Source of the DNA: Chryseobacterium gleum | GTDB taxonomy: Bacteria; Bacteroidota; Bacteroidia; Flavobacteriales_D; Crocinitomicaceae | Assembly (NCBI GenBank): GCA_943326825.2 | Contig: CALPUT020000081.1 | Coordinates: 1 to 9,094 of the forward strand | Reading direction: 5' to 3' | Length of the DNA: 9,094 nucleotides | Shown: positions 1-6,818 of the stretch, piece after piece | Layout of the letters: every line of letters begins with the position of its first letter | Position numbering within the stretch: position 1 is the stretch's first letter | Program-made: the position numbers and the translations under genes | The notes under the pieces: model-generated | The model's input: the letters and a program-made list of their open reading frames with translations, nothing else | The model's database searches: none | What the model was told of the DNA's origin: nothing

Positions 1-1260
1 GAAAAGTCATCAGATCAAATTGAATTATCAGGGGGTTACGGTGGAAGAGGATTGAATGGAATGTCATCTTCAACTGGAAGTTATGCCGGTGGTGGTTCTG
101 GATTAATTGGTACAATTGGATTAACATTCAACAATTTCTCAACAAAAAATTTCTTAAAAAAAGAATCTTGGTCTCCACTTCCAGGTGGAGATGGTCAACG
201 TTTATCAATTAGAGGTCAAACAAATGGTAAATTTTATCAAGGATATAATTTCTCATTTACTGAACCTTGGTTAGGTGGTAAAAAACCAAATTCATTGACA
301 TATTGGATGAATCATACAGCAATCTCATCGAATGGACTTTTTAGATCTAATCCTAATTTTAGTGGTGTATCTATCACTGGTATGGGACTTGGTTTAGGGC
401 GAAGAAAAAAATTCCCAGATGATTATTTTAGCGCATATTATGAATTAGCATATCAATATTACGATGTTACAAATTATGGTATCTTCCAAAATTTCCCAAC
501 AGGTTATGCAAATGATATCAGTTTAAAGTACGTTTTACAGAGAAATTCAATTAGCGCACCTATTTATCCTCAAAGTGGTTCTAATATAACATTTACAGCT
601 AAAACGACTTTACCATATTCAGCTTTTGAACCAGGGAAAGATTTTTCAACTGTTTCTCAGCAAGAGAAAATGAAATATTTGGAATACTATAAAATTAAAT
701 TGACTGGAGAATGGTTGAATCCATTAACAGCTGATAAAAAATTAGTATTAAGAACTCGTTTTGGATTTGCTTTCTTAGGAGCTTTTAATTCATCAAAAGG
801 ATTAACACCGTTCGAAAGATACTCATTAGGTGGTTCAGGTTTATCTGGAATTAGCCAAATGGGTGGACGTGAAATCATTGCTTTAAGAGGTTATGAAGAC
901 AATCAAGTATCTTCATCTACAGGTGATCCAATCATTGCAAAATATACAGTTGAATTAAGATATCCAATATCATTGAACCCTCAAGCTACTTTCTATGTTT
1001 TAGGATTTGCTGAGGGAGGTAACTGTTTCCCTTCATTTAAACAATTCAATCCATTAAATGTAAAACGATCTGCAGGTGTTGGTCTTAGAGTATTCTTACC
1101 AATGTTTGGTATGTTAGGATTAGATTATGGGTGGGGATTTGACAAGTTAGATACTTGGTCATCTGGTTATAGCAATGGAAATATTAATAATTCAATTGAT
1201 AGAAAAGGCTATTATCCAAAAATGACATTCTCTATTGGTATGAATTTAGGTGAGTTATAA
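1..1260 (+). CDS. bamA: BamA outer-membrane assembly factor, C-terminal barrel (5' partial)
   Basis: This is the 16-strand beta-barrel domain of BamA, the core of the machine that inserts barrel proteins into the outer membrane. The frame is open from base 1, and the opening residues EKSSDQIELSGGYGG match the junction after the last POTRA domain in Bacteroidota BamA, so the POTRA domains and true start lie upstream. Internal ATG or TTG codons near 52-61 are not starts. Recognisable parts are the GLTFNNFS strand, the loop-6 motif LRGY at 883-894 (the VRGF equivalent), and the late block YVLGFAEGGN...RSAGVGLRVFLPMFGMLGLDYGWGFD, which is highly characteristic. About 420 residues are present, close to a full barrel. 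The protein ends SIGMNLGEL rather than with an aromatic residue, which is odd for BamA. Two ompH genes follow, as is usual. The family assignment is very secure. Confidence 0.95.
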   Translation, partial: EKSSDQIELSGGYGGRGLNGMSSSTGSYAGGGSGLIGTIGLTFNNFSTKNFLKKESWSPLPGGDGQRLSIRGQTNGKFYQGYNFSFTEPWLGGKKPNSLTYWMNHTAISSNGLFRSNPNFSGVSITGMGLGLGRRKKFPDDYFSAYYELAYQYYDVTNYGIFQNFPTGYANDISLKYVLQRNSISAPIYPQSGSNITFTAKTTLPYSAFEPGKDFSTVSQQEKMKYLEYYKIKLTGEWLNPLTADKKLVLRTRFGFAFLGAFNSSKGLTPFERYSLGGSGLSGISQMGGREIIALRGYEDNQVSSSTGDPIIAKYTVELRYPISLNPQATFYVLGFAEGGNCFPSFKQFNPLNVKRSAGVGLRVFLPMFGMLGLDYGWGFDKLDTWSSGYSNGNINNSIDRKGYYPKMTFSIGMNLGEL

Positions 1261-1261
1261 G

Positions 1262-1309
1262 AAGTTAATGAGTATAATTATCAATTTTATTACAATAATT
1301 CATTAATTT
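1262..1309 (+). repeat. AT-rich inverted repeat between bamA and ompH
   Basis: Bases 1262-1273 can pair with 1298-1309 over 12 positions (two of them G-U) around a 24-base loop; the core is TTAATGA/TCATTAA. There is no following T-run, so it does not look like a terminator. It could be an mRNA processing or stability element, or chance in AT-rich DNA. Confidence 0.25.
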
Positions 1310-1310
1310 G
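1303..1310 (+). promoter_or_regulatory. weak candidate -7 box before ompH
   Basis: TTAATTTG differs from the Bacteroidota TAnnTTTG element at one position and lies 25 bases before the ompH start. No TTG-type -33 element is evident at the expected spacing. It overlaps the right arm of the inverted repeat. An internal promoter for the chaperone genes is possible, but read-through from bamA is equally likely. Confidence 0.2.
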
Positions 1311-1335
1311 GTCGTTTGATTCGTAAAAAACAAAG

Positions 1336-1848
1336 ATGAAATCATTTATTCTCTCTTTATTGATTGTACTTGGCACAAGTTTTGCCTATTCTCAAAAGTA
1401 TGCATACATTGATTCAGACTTTATTCTTGAAAATGTTCCAGAATACAAGGATGCAAAAGATAAATTAGATAAACTTGCTGATCGATGGACAAAAGAAATT
1501 GAAGAAAGATATGCGCAAATTAAAGTGAAAAAAGACAATTTTGCGCGAGAAGAAGTTTTATTGCCATCGGAAGAAAGACAAAAAAGAAAAGACGAATTAG
1601 ATAAATTAGAAACGGAAGCGATGGAAATGCAAAAATTACGTTTCGGTGTGAAAGGGGATTATTTTCAAAAACGTCAAGAATTAGTTAAACCAATACAAGA
1701 TAAAATCTTTGAAGCAATACAAGGAGTTGCAAGTAAAAGAAATTTTAGCTTTGTATTCGATAAAGCAAATCAAAGTAATTTGGTTTATGCTGACCCAAAA
1801 ATGGACATCAGCAATGAAGTCTTAAAAGAATTAGGAATTAAAAAGTAA
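1336..1848 (+). CDS. ompH: OmpH/Skp-family periplasmic chaperone (first copy)
   Basis: This is a predicted Skp-type periplasmic holdase that would bind unfolded outer-membrane proteins on their way to BamA. Residues 1-20 form a signal peptide (Lys at 3, hydrophobic core, AYSQ end) with cleavage near SQ|KYAYID. The mature N-terminus KYAYIDSDFILENVPEY is the family signature. Residues about 38-125 are charged and heptad-like, fitting the long coiled-coil tentacles of Skp. The C-terminal part (VASKRNFSFVFDKAN...LVYADPKMDISNEVLKELGIKK) is the strand that returns to the trimer body. The length of 170 residues is normal. The ATG is the only start that keeps the signal peptide. It lies 75 bases after bamA and 25 bases before a second copy, so the genes are probably co-transcribed. 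Confidence 0.93.
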   Translation: MKSFILSLLIVLGTSFAYSQKYAYIDSDFILENVPEYKDAKDKLDKLADRWTKEIEERYAQIKVKKDNFAREEVLLPSEERQKRKDELDKLETEAMEMQKLRFGVKGDYFQKRQELVKPIQDKIFEAIQGVASKRNFSFVFDKANQSNLVYADPKMDISNEVLKELGIKK

Positions 1849-1873
1849 GTACAAAAACAAATATAAAAACAAG

Positions 1874-2404
1874 ATGAAAAAAATACTTTTAATCGCAGTG
1901 ACAGCTATTTTAACAATGACTTCTGCAATTGCACAACAAAAAATTGGTCACGTAAACTCAGATTCACTTTTAAATAAAATGCCATCGAGAAACATTGCTA
2001 TCGAACAATTGAAAAAATTCGAAGCAGATGGTTACAAAGAGTTACAGGACATGAATGATGAATTGGAAAAATCTGTTGCAGTTTATGAAAAAAACAAACC
2101 GACAATGACTCCAATGATTCAACAAATTGAAGAAAGAAAATTACAAGAGAAAGATCAAAGAATCAGAGATAGACAAACTTCTTTACAACAAGAATTACAA
2201 GCTATTAGCCAAGAATTGAATAATCCAATTTTGGAAAGAATTCAAAAAGCAGTTGAAATTGTTGCTGATAGAAAAAAATTAAGCTACGTTATTGATATAT
2301 CTACAACTTTATACCACAAAGGTGGAATTGATTTAACTCCTGAAGTGATGGTTGAATTATTAAGATTAGATGCTGATGCAGTAAAAGCTGCTCAACCAAA
2401 ATAA
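1874..2404 (+). CDS. OmpH/Skp-family periplasmic chaperone (second copy)
   Basis: This is a second predicted Skp-like chaperone. The signal peptide spans residues 1-20 with an AIA|QQ cleavage site, and the mature protein opens with QQKIGHVNSDSLLNKMP, parallel to the KYAYIDSDFILENVP opening of the neighbour. Residues about 40-125 are rich in Glu, Lys and Gln with a coiled-coil pattern, and a C-terminal segment (VADRKKLSYVIDIS...GGIDLTPEVMVELL) matches the same family ending. At 176 residues it has normal length, with a short Ala-rich tail. The two copies have clearly diverged, so this is an old duplication with possible client specialisation or hetero-oligomer formation, which is inference. 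The gene lies 25 bases after the first copy and is followed by a strong intrinsic terminator, so it ends the transcription unit. Confidence 0.92.
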   Translation: MKKILLIAVTAILTMTSAIAQQKIGHVNSDSLLNKMPSRNIAIEQLKKFEADGYKELQDMNDELEKSVAVYEKNKPTMTPMIQQIEERKLQEKDQRIRDRQTSLQQELQAISQELNNPILERIQKAVEIVADRKKLSYVIDISTTLYHKGGIDLTPEVMVELLRLDADAVKAAQPK

Positions 2405-2422
2405 TTTTAAAATATTAAATTC

Positions 2423-2453
2423 AAAAAAGGTAATCGATTGATTACCTTTTTTT
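2423..2453 (+). terminator. intrinsic terminator after the second ompH gene
   Basis: A perfect 13-bp stem (2423-2435 pairing with 2440-2452, core GGTAATC/GATTACC) closes a 4-base GATT loop. The 3' arm runs into a 7-base T tract at 2447-2453. The 5' A-run makes it partly symmetrical, but no gene converges from the right, so it most likely terminates the bamA-ompH-ompH unit. Confidence 0.88.
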
Positions 2454-2572
2454 GTTTTCAAAAGATACATTTAAACACCTAAAGTCAGATATTACGAAGG
2501 CATAAGTGTTTCTAACGGTTAAAAACCTTTAATAAAAATTGGATTTTTAGATTACCAAAACCCTTTTTAACG

Positions 2573-2580
2573 TAGATTTG
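2573..2580 (+). promoter_or_regulatory. predicted murI promoter -7 box
   Basis: TAGATTTG is a full match to the Bacteroidota -7 consensus TAnnTTTG. It lies between the upstream terminator and the murI ATG at 2597, placing transcription start roughly 2586-2588 with a very short leader. The -33 region is poor (TTTTTAG near 2545-2550, no TTG). Confidence 0.55.
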
Positions 2581-2596
2581 TATTCAATACTAATAA

Positions 2597-3424
2597 ATGA
2601 TAAAAAAAGTTCCCATAGGTGTTTTTGATTCAGGTTACGGTGGTTTAACAATCCTTTCTGAAATCCAAAAACGATTGCCAGAATACGATTACTTGTATTT
2701 AGGTGATAACGCCCGTGCACCTTATGGTCCTCGATCGTTTGATGTCGTTTATGAATTTACGATGGAAGCTGTAAACGAATTGTTCAGTCGTGGGTGTGAA
2801 TTAGTTATTTTAGCTTGTAATACCGCTTCTGCGAAAGCATTGAGAACAATTCAACAAAATGATTTACCTTCAATTGATCCGTATAAACGTGTTTTGGGTG
2901 TTATTCGCCCAAGTACAGAAATGATCGGAGAATTATCGCATACAAATCACATAGGAATTCTAGCAACTGAAGGAACCGTTAAATCGGAATCTTTTCCAAT
3001 AGAAATAAGTAAGTTTTCACCTGAAACAGTTGTCTATCAACATGCTTGTCCAATGTGGGTGCCTTTGATTGAAAACGGTCGACATTTATCGGATGGTGGA
3101 AAGTTTTTCATTCAAGAAGATGTCAAAATTATGATGGATAAAGATCCTAAAATTGACGTTATCATTTTGGCTTGTACACACTTTCCTATCTTAAAAGAGT
3201 ATATTGAGACCTTAGTTCCTTCCAATGTAAAAGTAGTTGCACAGGGAGCGATCATCGCTGAAAAATTAGAAGAATATCTTTCTAGACATTCAGAGTTAGA
3301 AGCGAAATGCACCAAAAATGGAGAAATCGATTTTTTAACTTCAGAAAATGCTTTAGATTTTGATAAAAATGCTTCTAAATTTTTAGGATATACAATCACT
3401 TCTGAACACGTTAAGTTGAGTTAA
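2597..3424 (+). CDS. murI: glutamate racemase
   Basis: This cytoplasmic enzyme interconverts L- and D-glutamate without a cofactor, supplying the D-Glu that MurD adds to the peptidoglycan stem peptide. The N-terminus IGVFDSGYGGLTIL carries the substrate-binding Asp11-Ser12. APYG (41-44) follows. The two catalytic cysteines are Cys74 in ACNTAS and Cys193 in ACTHFP, with His195 next to the second. PLIENG holds the conserved Glu159. At 275 residues it has the usual length, and the C-terminal stretch IDFLTSENALDFDKNASKFLG is a common ending for the enzyme in this phylum. The ATG at 2597 places the glycine-rich motif at the normal distance from the start. It is separated from ompH by a terminator and has its own promoter box, so it is likely an independent unit. 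No residue is missing. Confidence 0.97.
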   Translation: MIKKVPIGVFDSGYGGLTILSEIQKRLPEYDYLYLGDNARAPYGPRSFDVVYEFTMEAVNELFSRGCELVILACNTASAKALRTIQQNDLPSIDPYKRVLGVIRPSTEMIGELSHTNHIGILATEGTVKSESFPIEISKFSPETVVYQHACPMWVPLIENGRHLSDGGKFFIQEDVKIMMDKDPKIDVIILACTHFPILKEYIETLVPSNVKVVAQGAIIAEKLEEYLSRHSELEAKCTKNGEIDFLTSENALDFDKNASKFLGYTITSEHVKLS

Positions 3425-3501
3425 TTAAACTATTGAAATGCTAAGTTATTTTTCTAAACAATTCTTCTTTGAATAAAAAGTTAAAATCTCATCTATTTTC
3501 C

Positions 3502-3509
3502 TACTTTTG
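3502..3509 (+). promoter_or_regulatory. predicted -7 box for the fkbM gene
   Basis: TACTTTTG fully matches TAnnTTTG and lies 17 bases before the GTG start, so the leader would be only about a dozen bases. The only upstream TTTG (3468-3471) is about 30 bases away, longer than usual for a -33 element. The absence of a terminator after murI means read-through is also possible. Confidence 0.5.
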
Positions 3510-3519
3510 TAACGTTAAA
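3510..3519 (+). promoter_or_regulatory. TAACGTTAAA motif, copy 1
   Basis: TAACGTTAAA contains the 8-bp palindrome TAACGTTA and sits directly after the predicted -7 box, over the expected transcription start of the fkbM gene. The same 10 bases occur at 5787-5796 before the wzz-like gene. It may be an operator shared by the two polysaccharide promoters; no regulator is visible in the window. Confidence 0.25.
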
Positions 3520-3526
3520 AACTACT

Positions 3527-4255
3527 GTGAAGAATACTCTAAAATATATATTGCAAAAAATTCTAGGATTTCAAACCTATTTATTTGTGTTCTCTGTTTT
3601 TAAAATTCAAACCCTTTATTCGGATCCAAAAGAAAAAGACTTTTTTCAATTTTTATCGTTGTTAAAAGATGGTGAAGGAGCAGTATTAGATATTGGAGCG
3701 AACATTGGAATTATGACCGTTCATTTAGCTCAAAAATTACCAAACTCAACCATTCACGCTTTCGAACCAATGCCAAGTAATTATTCGGTTTTGAAGAAAA
3801 TTGTCAATCGATTTAAACTAAAGAAGGTACAAATACATGAAATTGCTTTAGGTGAAGCTCCAGGTGTTGTTAAAATGATATTGCCAGAAAACGGTAAAAC
3901 AAAAATGCAAGGTTTAAGCCATGTTAAACATGATTCAATTACAGAATGGAATGAAGGTGAGGAATTTGACGTTCCTCTAGACACGCTTGATAATTTAATC
4001 AAAAATGAAAAGATTCAAGGGATCAAAATCGATGTTGAAAATTTTGAATATTATGCCTTGAATGGGGGGAAACGAATTTTAGAAGAAAATCATCCTGTTA
4101 TTTATGCTGAACTTTGGGACAACCAAAATAGAGAAAATTGCATGAAATTGTTAAGTGATTTGTCATACACGCCTTATGTTGTTGCAGAAAATAAATTAAC
4201 TGTTTTCAATAAAGAGTTGCACAAAAATCAAAATTTCATTTTTATTTCAAATTAA
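3527..4255 (+). CDS. FkbM-family SAM-dependent methyltransferase
   Basis: This is a predicted class I methyltransferase of the FkbM type, which O-methylates sugars or other small hydroxylated substrates. The SAM-binding motif I is AVLDIGANIGIMTVH at residues 52-66, followed by the acidic end of strand 2 (HAFEPMPSN, Glu80). The FkbM hallmark IKIDVENFEYYALNGG spans 166-181, and IYAELWDN (192-199) follows. It has 242 residues with no signal peptide or membrane segment. The start is GTG: no in-frame ATG exists before residue 63, inside motif I, and the N-terminal helix from residue 1 looks intact, so GTG is probably correct. It is 28 bases before the flippase gene, which suggests it modifies the glycan or lipid-linked sugar handled by the downstream proteins. 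The exact substrate cannot be read from sequence. Confidence 0.88.
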   Translation: MKNTLKYILQKILGFQTYLFVFSVFKIQTLYSDPKEKDFFQFLSLLKDGEGAVLDIGANIGIMTVHLAQKLPNSTIHAFEPMPSNYSVLKKIVNRFKLKKVQIHEIALGEAPGVVKMILPENGKTKMQGLSHVKHDSITEWNEGEEFDVPLDTLDNLIKNEKIQGIKIDVENFEYYALNGGKRILEENHPVIYAELWDNQNRENCMKLLSDLSYTPYVVAENKLTVFNKELHKNQNFIFISN

Positions 4256-4283
4256 TTTAAAAAAATAGCGTTCAACGTACAGG

Positions 4284-5711
4284 ATGCAAAAAAAATTCAT
4301 TTCAAATTTAGTCTTGATGTTGGTTCTTAATCTATTGATTAAGCCAATTGCTATTTTCGGAATCGATGCAACTGTTCAAAATAAAGTTGGAGCCGCCAAC
4401 TATGGAATTTACTTTTCCTTATTAAACTTAACGTTTCTTTTCAATATCATTCTCGATTTAGGGATAAATAACTTTACAACCAAAAACATTGCTCAATATC
4501 CGCATATCGTAAGTAGATACATGGGGAAATTATTGTCTTTTAGATTGCTTTTATTTGGAATATATACAGCTATCACTTTAACTGTTGCATTCTTACTAGG
4601 ATATAAGATTAATGAATTTGGAATTTTAGCCTTTTTAATCTTCAATCAGTTTTTAACGACTTTGATTGCTTATTTCAGAAGTCATTTTTCTGGGCTATTG
4701 TTATTCAAAACAGAATCCGTTATTTCTGTTTTAGATCGTTTACTGCTAATTATTTTTTGTGGAATTGTATTCTTCATTTCAAAAGATAACTTTAAAATAG
4801 AATGGTTTATTTGGATTCAGACCATTTGTTATTTAGTGGTAACATTAACTGCATTTATACTTTTGGTGAAACAAATCGGAATGCCGAAAATTACTTGGCA
4901 TTGGTCATTTTCAAAAGCAATCGTTAAAAAAAGTCTTCCGTATGCCTTATTGATTTTATTGATGATGTTTTATACGAGAATCGATTCTGTAATGATCGAA
5001 CGAATTCATCCTAACGGAAAAGAAGAAGCCGGAATTTTCGCACAAGGCTTTCGACTTTTAGATGCGTTTTTCTTATTCGGAATGATTTTCTCCAACTTAC
5101 TTTTTCCTTTGTTTTCTAAAATTATCAAACAACGTATTTCCGTTCTTCCACTTTTAACGACTGCAGGAAATTTATTAATTGGTGGCTCAATCGTTATTGC
5201 TGTTTTTTGTTATTTCAATAGTGAATTTGTTTTGTCACTTATCTACAATGATGAAATTAGCCAATCAATCGGAAGTTTTAAATGGTTAATGTTGAGTTTC
5301 GTTGGAATGTGTTTCACCTTGATTTTTGGAACACTATTAACAGCAAATGGAAGCTTACGATTTTTGAATATTTTCTCATTCGTTGGAATCATCATCAACG
5401 TTAGCTTAAATTTTTATTTGATTCCTATCTATGGCGCTACTGGATCTGCTTTTGCAACATTTGCCACCCAAAGTTCAATTGCCTTAATTCAGTTTGCCTA
5501 TTGTGCTAAAAACTTCGAATTTCAATTTTCATTCAAATTGATTAGTCGTTACGCTTTATTTTTAATTTTAACGATTGCTGTTTTTTACTTTTTCAGTAAA
5601 ATAAATACTTCACTAGTAGTTTTATTAAGTGAAATTTTATGTTGTACTGCCATCTTATTTTTAACTAAAATGATCGATGTTCGTTCACTGAAAAAACAGT
5701 TTTTAGATTAA
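4284..5711 (+). CDS. Wzx-like polysaccharide flippase (MVF/MOP superfamily)
   Basis: This is a predicted inner-membrane flippase that moves an undecaprenyl-linked oligosaccharide from the cytoplasmic to the periplasmic leaflet. It has 475 residues with about 12-14 hydrophobic segments spread over its whole length, the layout of Wzx/RfbX proteins. The N-terminus LVLNLLIKPIAIFGIDATVQ followed by GAANYGIYFSLLNLTFLFNIILDLGINNFTTKNIA is typical of this family in Bacteroidota. A second half begins at FYTRIDSVMIERI (229-241, Asp234), which resembles the start of the second bundle. The ATG lies 28 bases after fkbM with no terminator between them, consistent with one transcript. The wzz- and wzy/waaL-type genes follow. 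A lipid II flippase role (MurJ) is less likely given the neighbours and the RfbX-like N-terminus. The substrate is unknown. Confidence 0.87.
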   Translation: MQKKFISNLVLMLVLNLLIKPIAIFGIDATVQNKVGAANYGIYFSLLNLTFLFNIILDLGINNFTTKNIAQYPHIVSRYMGKLLSFRLLLFGIYTAITLTVAFLLGYKINEFGILAFLIFNQFLTTLIAYFRSHFSGLLLFKTESVISVLDRLLLIIFCGIVFFISKDNFKIEWFIWIQTICYLVVTLTAFILLVKQIGMPKITWHWSFSKAIVKKSLPYALLILLMMFYTRIDSVMIERIHPNGKEEAGIFAQGFRLLDAFFLFGMIFSNLLFPLFSKIIKQRISVLPLLTTAGNLLIGGSIVIAVFCYFNSEFVLSLIYNDEISQSIGSFKWLMLSFVGMCFTLIFGTLLTANGSLRFLNIFSFVGIIINVSLNFYLIPIYGATGSAFATFATQSSIALIQFAYCAKNFEFQFSFKLISRYALFLILTIAVFYFFSKINTSLVVLLSEILCCTAILFLTKMIDVRSLKKQFLD

Positions 5712-5750
5712 GATTTCAACTTTTTTCCTCTAACTCACAATAAATTCGTC

Positions 5751-5780
5751 TGTTTCTAGTTAATGTTTTCGTTAGAAACA
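5751..5780 (+). repeat. inverted repeat TGTTTCTA-N14-TAGAAACA before the wzz-like gene
   Basis: The 8-bp arms 5751-5758 and 5773-5780 are perfect inverted copies, extendable by two G-U pairs to leave a 10-base loop. There is no T-run, so it is a poor terminator. It sits where the -33 region of the next promoter would be, making it a candidate operator. The right arm read on the - strand (TGTTTCTAAC) recurs at 2507-2516 upstream of murI. Confidence 0.35.
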
Positions 5781-5785
5781 AAAAT

Positions 5786-5800
5786 TTAACGTTAAATTAG
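5786..5800 (+). promoter_or_regulatory. palindrome TTAACGTTAA overlapping a possible -7 box
   Basis: The perfect 10-bp palindrome TTAACGTTAA (5786-5795) overlaps TAAATTAG (5793-5800), which differs from TAnnTTTG at one position and lies about 20 bases before the wzz-like ATG. Bases 5787-5796 are identical to 3510-3519 before fkbM. The likely reading is a promoter with an overlapping regulatory site; both parts are inferred from sequence only. Confidence 0.35.
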
Positions 5801-5819
5801 CAGAGCAAAAAATTAAATA

Positions 5820-6815
5820 ATGGAGCACACTCAAAGCGAATTAGATAAAGATAGACAAAACTTAATCCTTTTTATTTGGAAAAAACGTAAAACAATATTT
5901 ATTGCATGTTCAATTGCAGTAGTAATGTCAACAGTTGTTTCTTTTTTAATTACCCCTTTATATTTATCATCTGCAATTGTTTTCCCGGCTGCAACAAGTA
6001 CGGTTTCATTTTCAGAACAACGTAATGCAAAAGCTTCCTCAATGGATTTTGGTGAAGAAGAACAAGCAGAACAATTGGTGCAAATTTTACAATCTTCAAG
6101 AATTAGAGATCGAATCATTACGCAATTTGATTTGATGAAACATTACAATATTGATGCTAACGATCAAAATAAATACTTCAAATTAATGAAGGAATATGAA
6201 GGTCATATCAGTTTTACAAGAACGCGTTATGGATCGATTCAAATTGATGTATTGGATGAAAAGCCAGAATTAGCAGCAGAAATTGCTAATAAAATTGTGG
6301 ATTTGATCGATACAGTTAAAAATAACATGGTAGCTGAAAGAACAATTCCAGCTTACGAGATTAATAAACGTAAAAAAGATTTATTAGATCAAGATTTAAA
6401 AAATGTATTGACTCAATTAGATACTCTAGGAGATCAAGGTGTTGTATCATTGGAAGGGCGAACAAATTTATTTCAAGCATATATCGAAGCAAAATCAAGT
6501 GATGATAGAATTTTTTTGAAAAAACAAATTGATGTTAACTTGAAATACGGTGCGAAATTCGATGGATTGGAACAAGTTAGAGATGAGAAAATTATCAAAT
6601 TAGAGAAATTCTTAGACTCATACGAACAAGCTGAATCTGATGCTTATACAAATTTCACTCATAAATTCGTTGTAGAGAAAGCTGTAGTTGCTGATAAAAA
6701 AGACAAACCAAAACGTATGATTATAGTTCTATTATCAACGTTAGGAACATTCTTTTTTACCATTTTCGGATTATTGATCTACGAAAAATACAAAGAACTT
6801 AAAAAAATAGCTTAA
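5820..6815 (+). CDS. Wzz-like polysaccharide co-polymerase / chain-length determinant
   Basis: This inner-membrane protein probably sets glycan chain length together with a Wzy-type polymerase. It has the classic hairpin topology: a short cytoplasmic N-terminus, TM1 at about residues 25-45, a large periplasmic domain (about 46-299) and TM2 at about 300-321 with a short basic tail. TPLYLSSAIVFPA just after TM1 matches the Wzz N-terminal domain, and QLVQILQSSRIRDRII (86-101) is the typical following helix. Residues 180-275 are helical and charged. The stretch VVADKKDKPKRMIIVLLSTLG before TM2 is the usual pre-TM2 segment, though with a reduced proline motif. At 331 residues it lacks Walker motifs, a tyrosine-rich tail and any BY-kinase domain, so it is not a Wzc-type protein. 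The ATG follows a 108-base gap with a possible promoter. The next gene starts 3 bases after the stop. Confidence 0.88.
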   Translation: MEHTQSELDKDRQNLILFIWKKRKTIFIACSIAVVMSTVVSFLITPLYLSSAIVFPAATSTVSFSEQRNAKASSMDFGEEEQAEQLVQILQSSRIRDRIITQFDLMKHYNIDANDQNKYFKLMKEYEGHISFTRTRYGSIQIDVLDEKPELAAEIANKIVDLIDTVKNNMVAERTIPAYEINKRKKDLLDQDLKNVLTQLDTLGDQGVVSLEGRTNLFQAYIEAKSSDDRIFLKKQIDVNLKYGAKFDGLEQVRDEKIIKLEKFLDSYEQAESDAYTNFTHKFVVEKAVVADKKDKPKRMIIVLLSTLGTFFFTIFGLLIYEKYKELKKIA

Positions 6816-6818
6816 GCC

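Noticed and set aside
687..878. A 63-codon open frame on the - strand inside bamA
   Set aside because: It lies wholly opposite a highly conserved barrel region, has no recognisable domain and no promoter; it is a by-product of codon use in the real gene.
2517..2527. Small GGTT-AAA-AACC hairpin upstream of murI
   Set aside because: Four base pairs only, expected by chance in this composition; no match to a known riboswitch or leader structure.
3112..3399. A 95-codon open frame on the - strand inside murI
   Set aside because: It overlaps the conserved catalytic C-terminal half of murI on the opposite strand and resembles no known protein family.
5831..6118. A 95-codon open frame on the - strand inside the wzz-like gene
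   Set aside because: It is antisense to the first membrane segment and Wzz domain, Ser/Cys-rich in the way of shadow frames, with no upstream signals.
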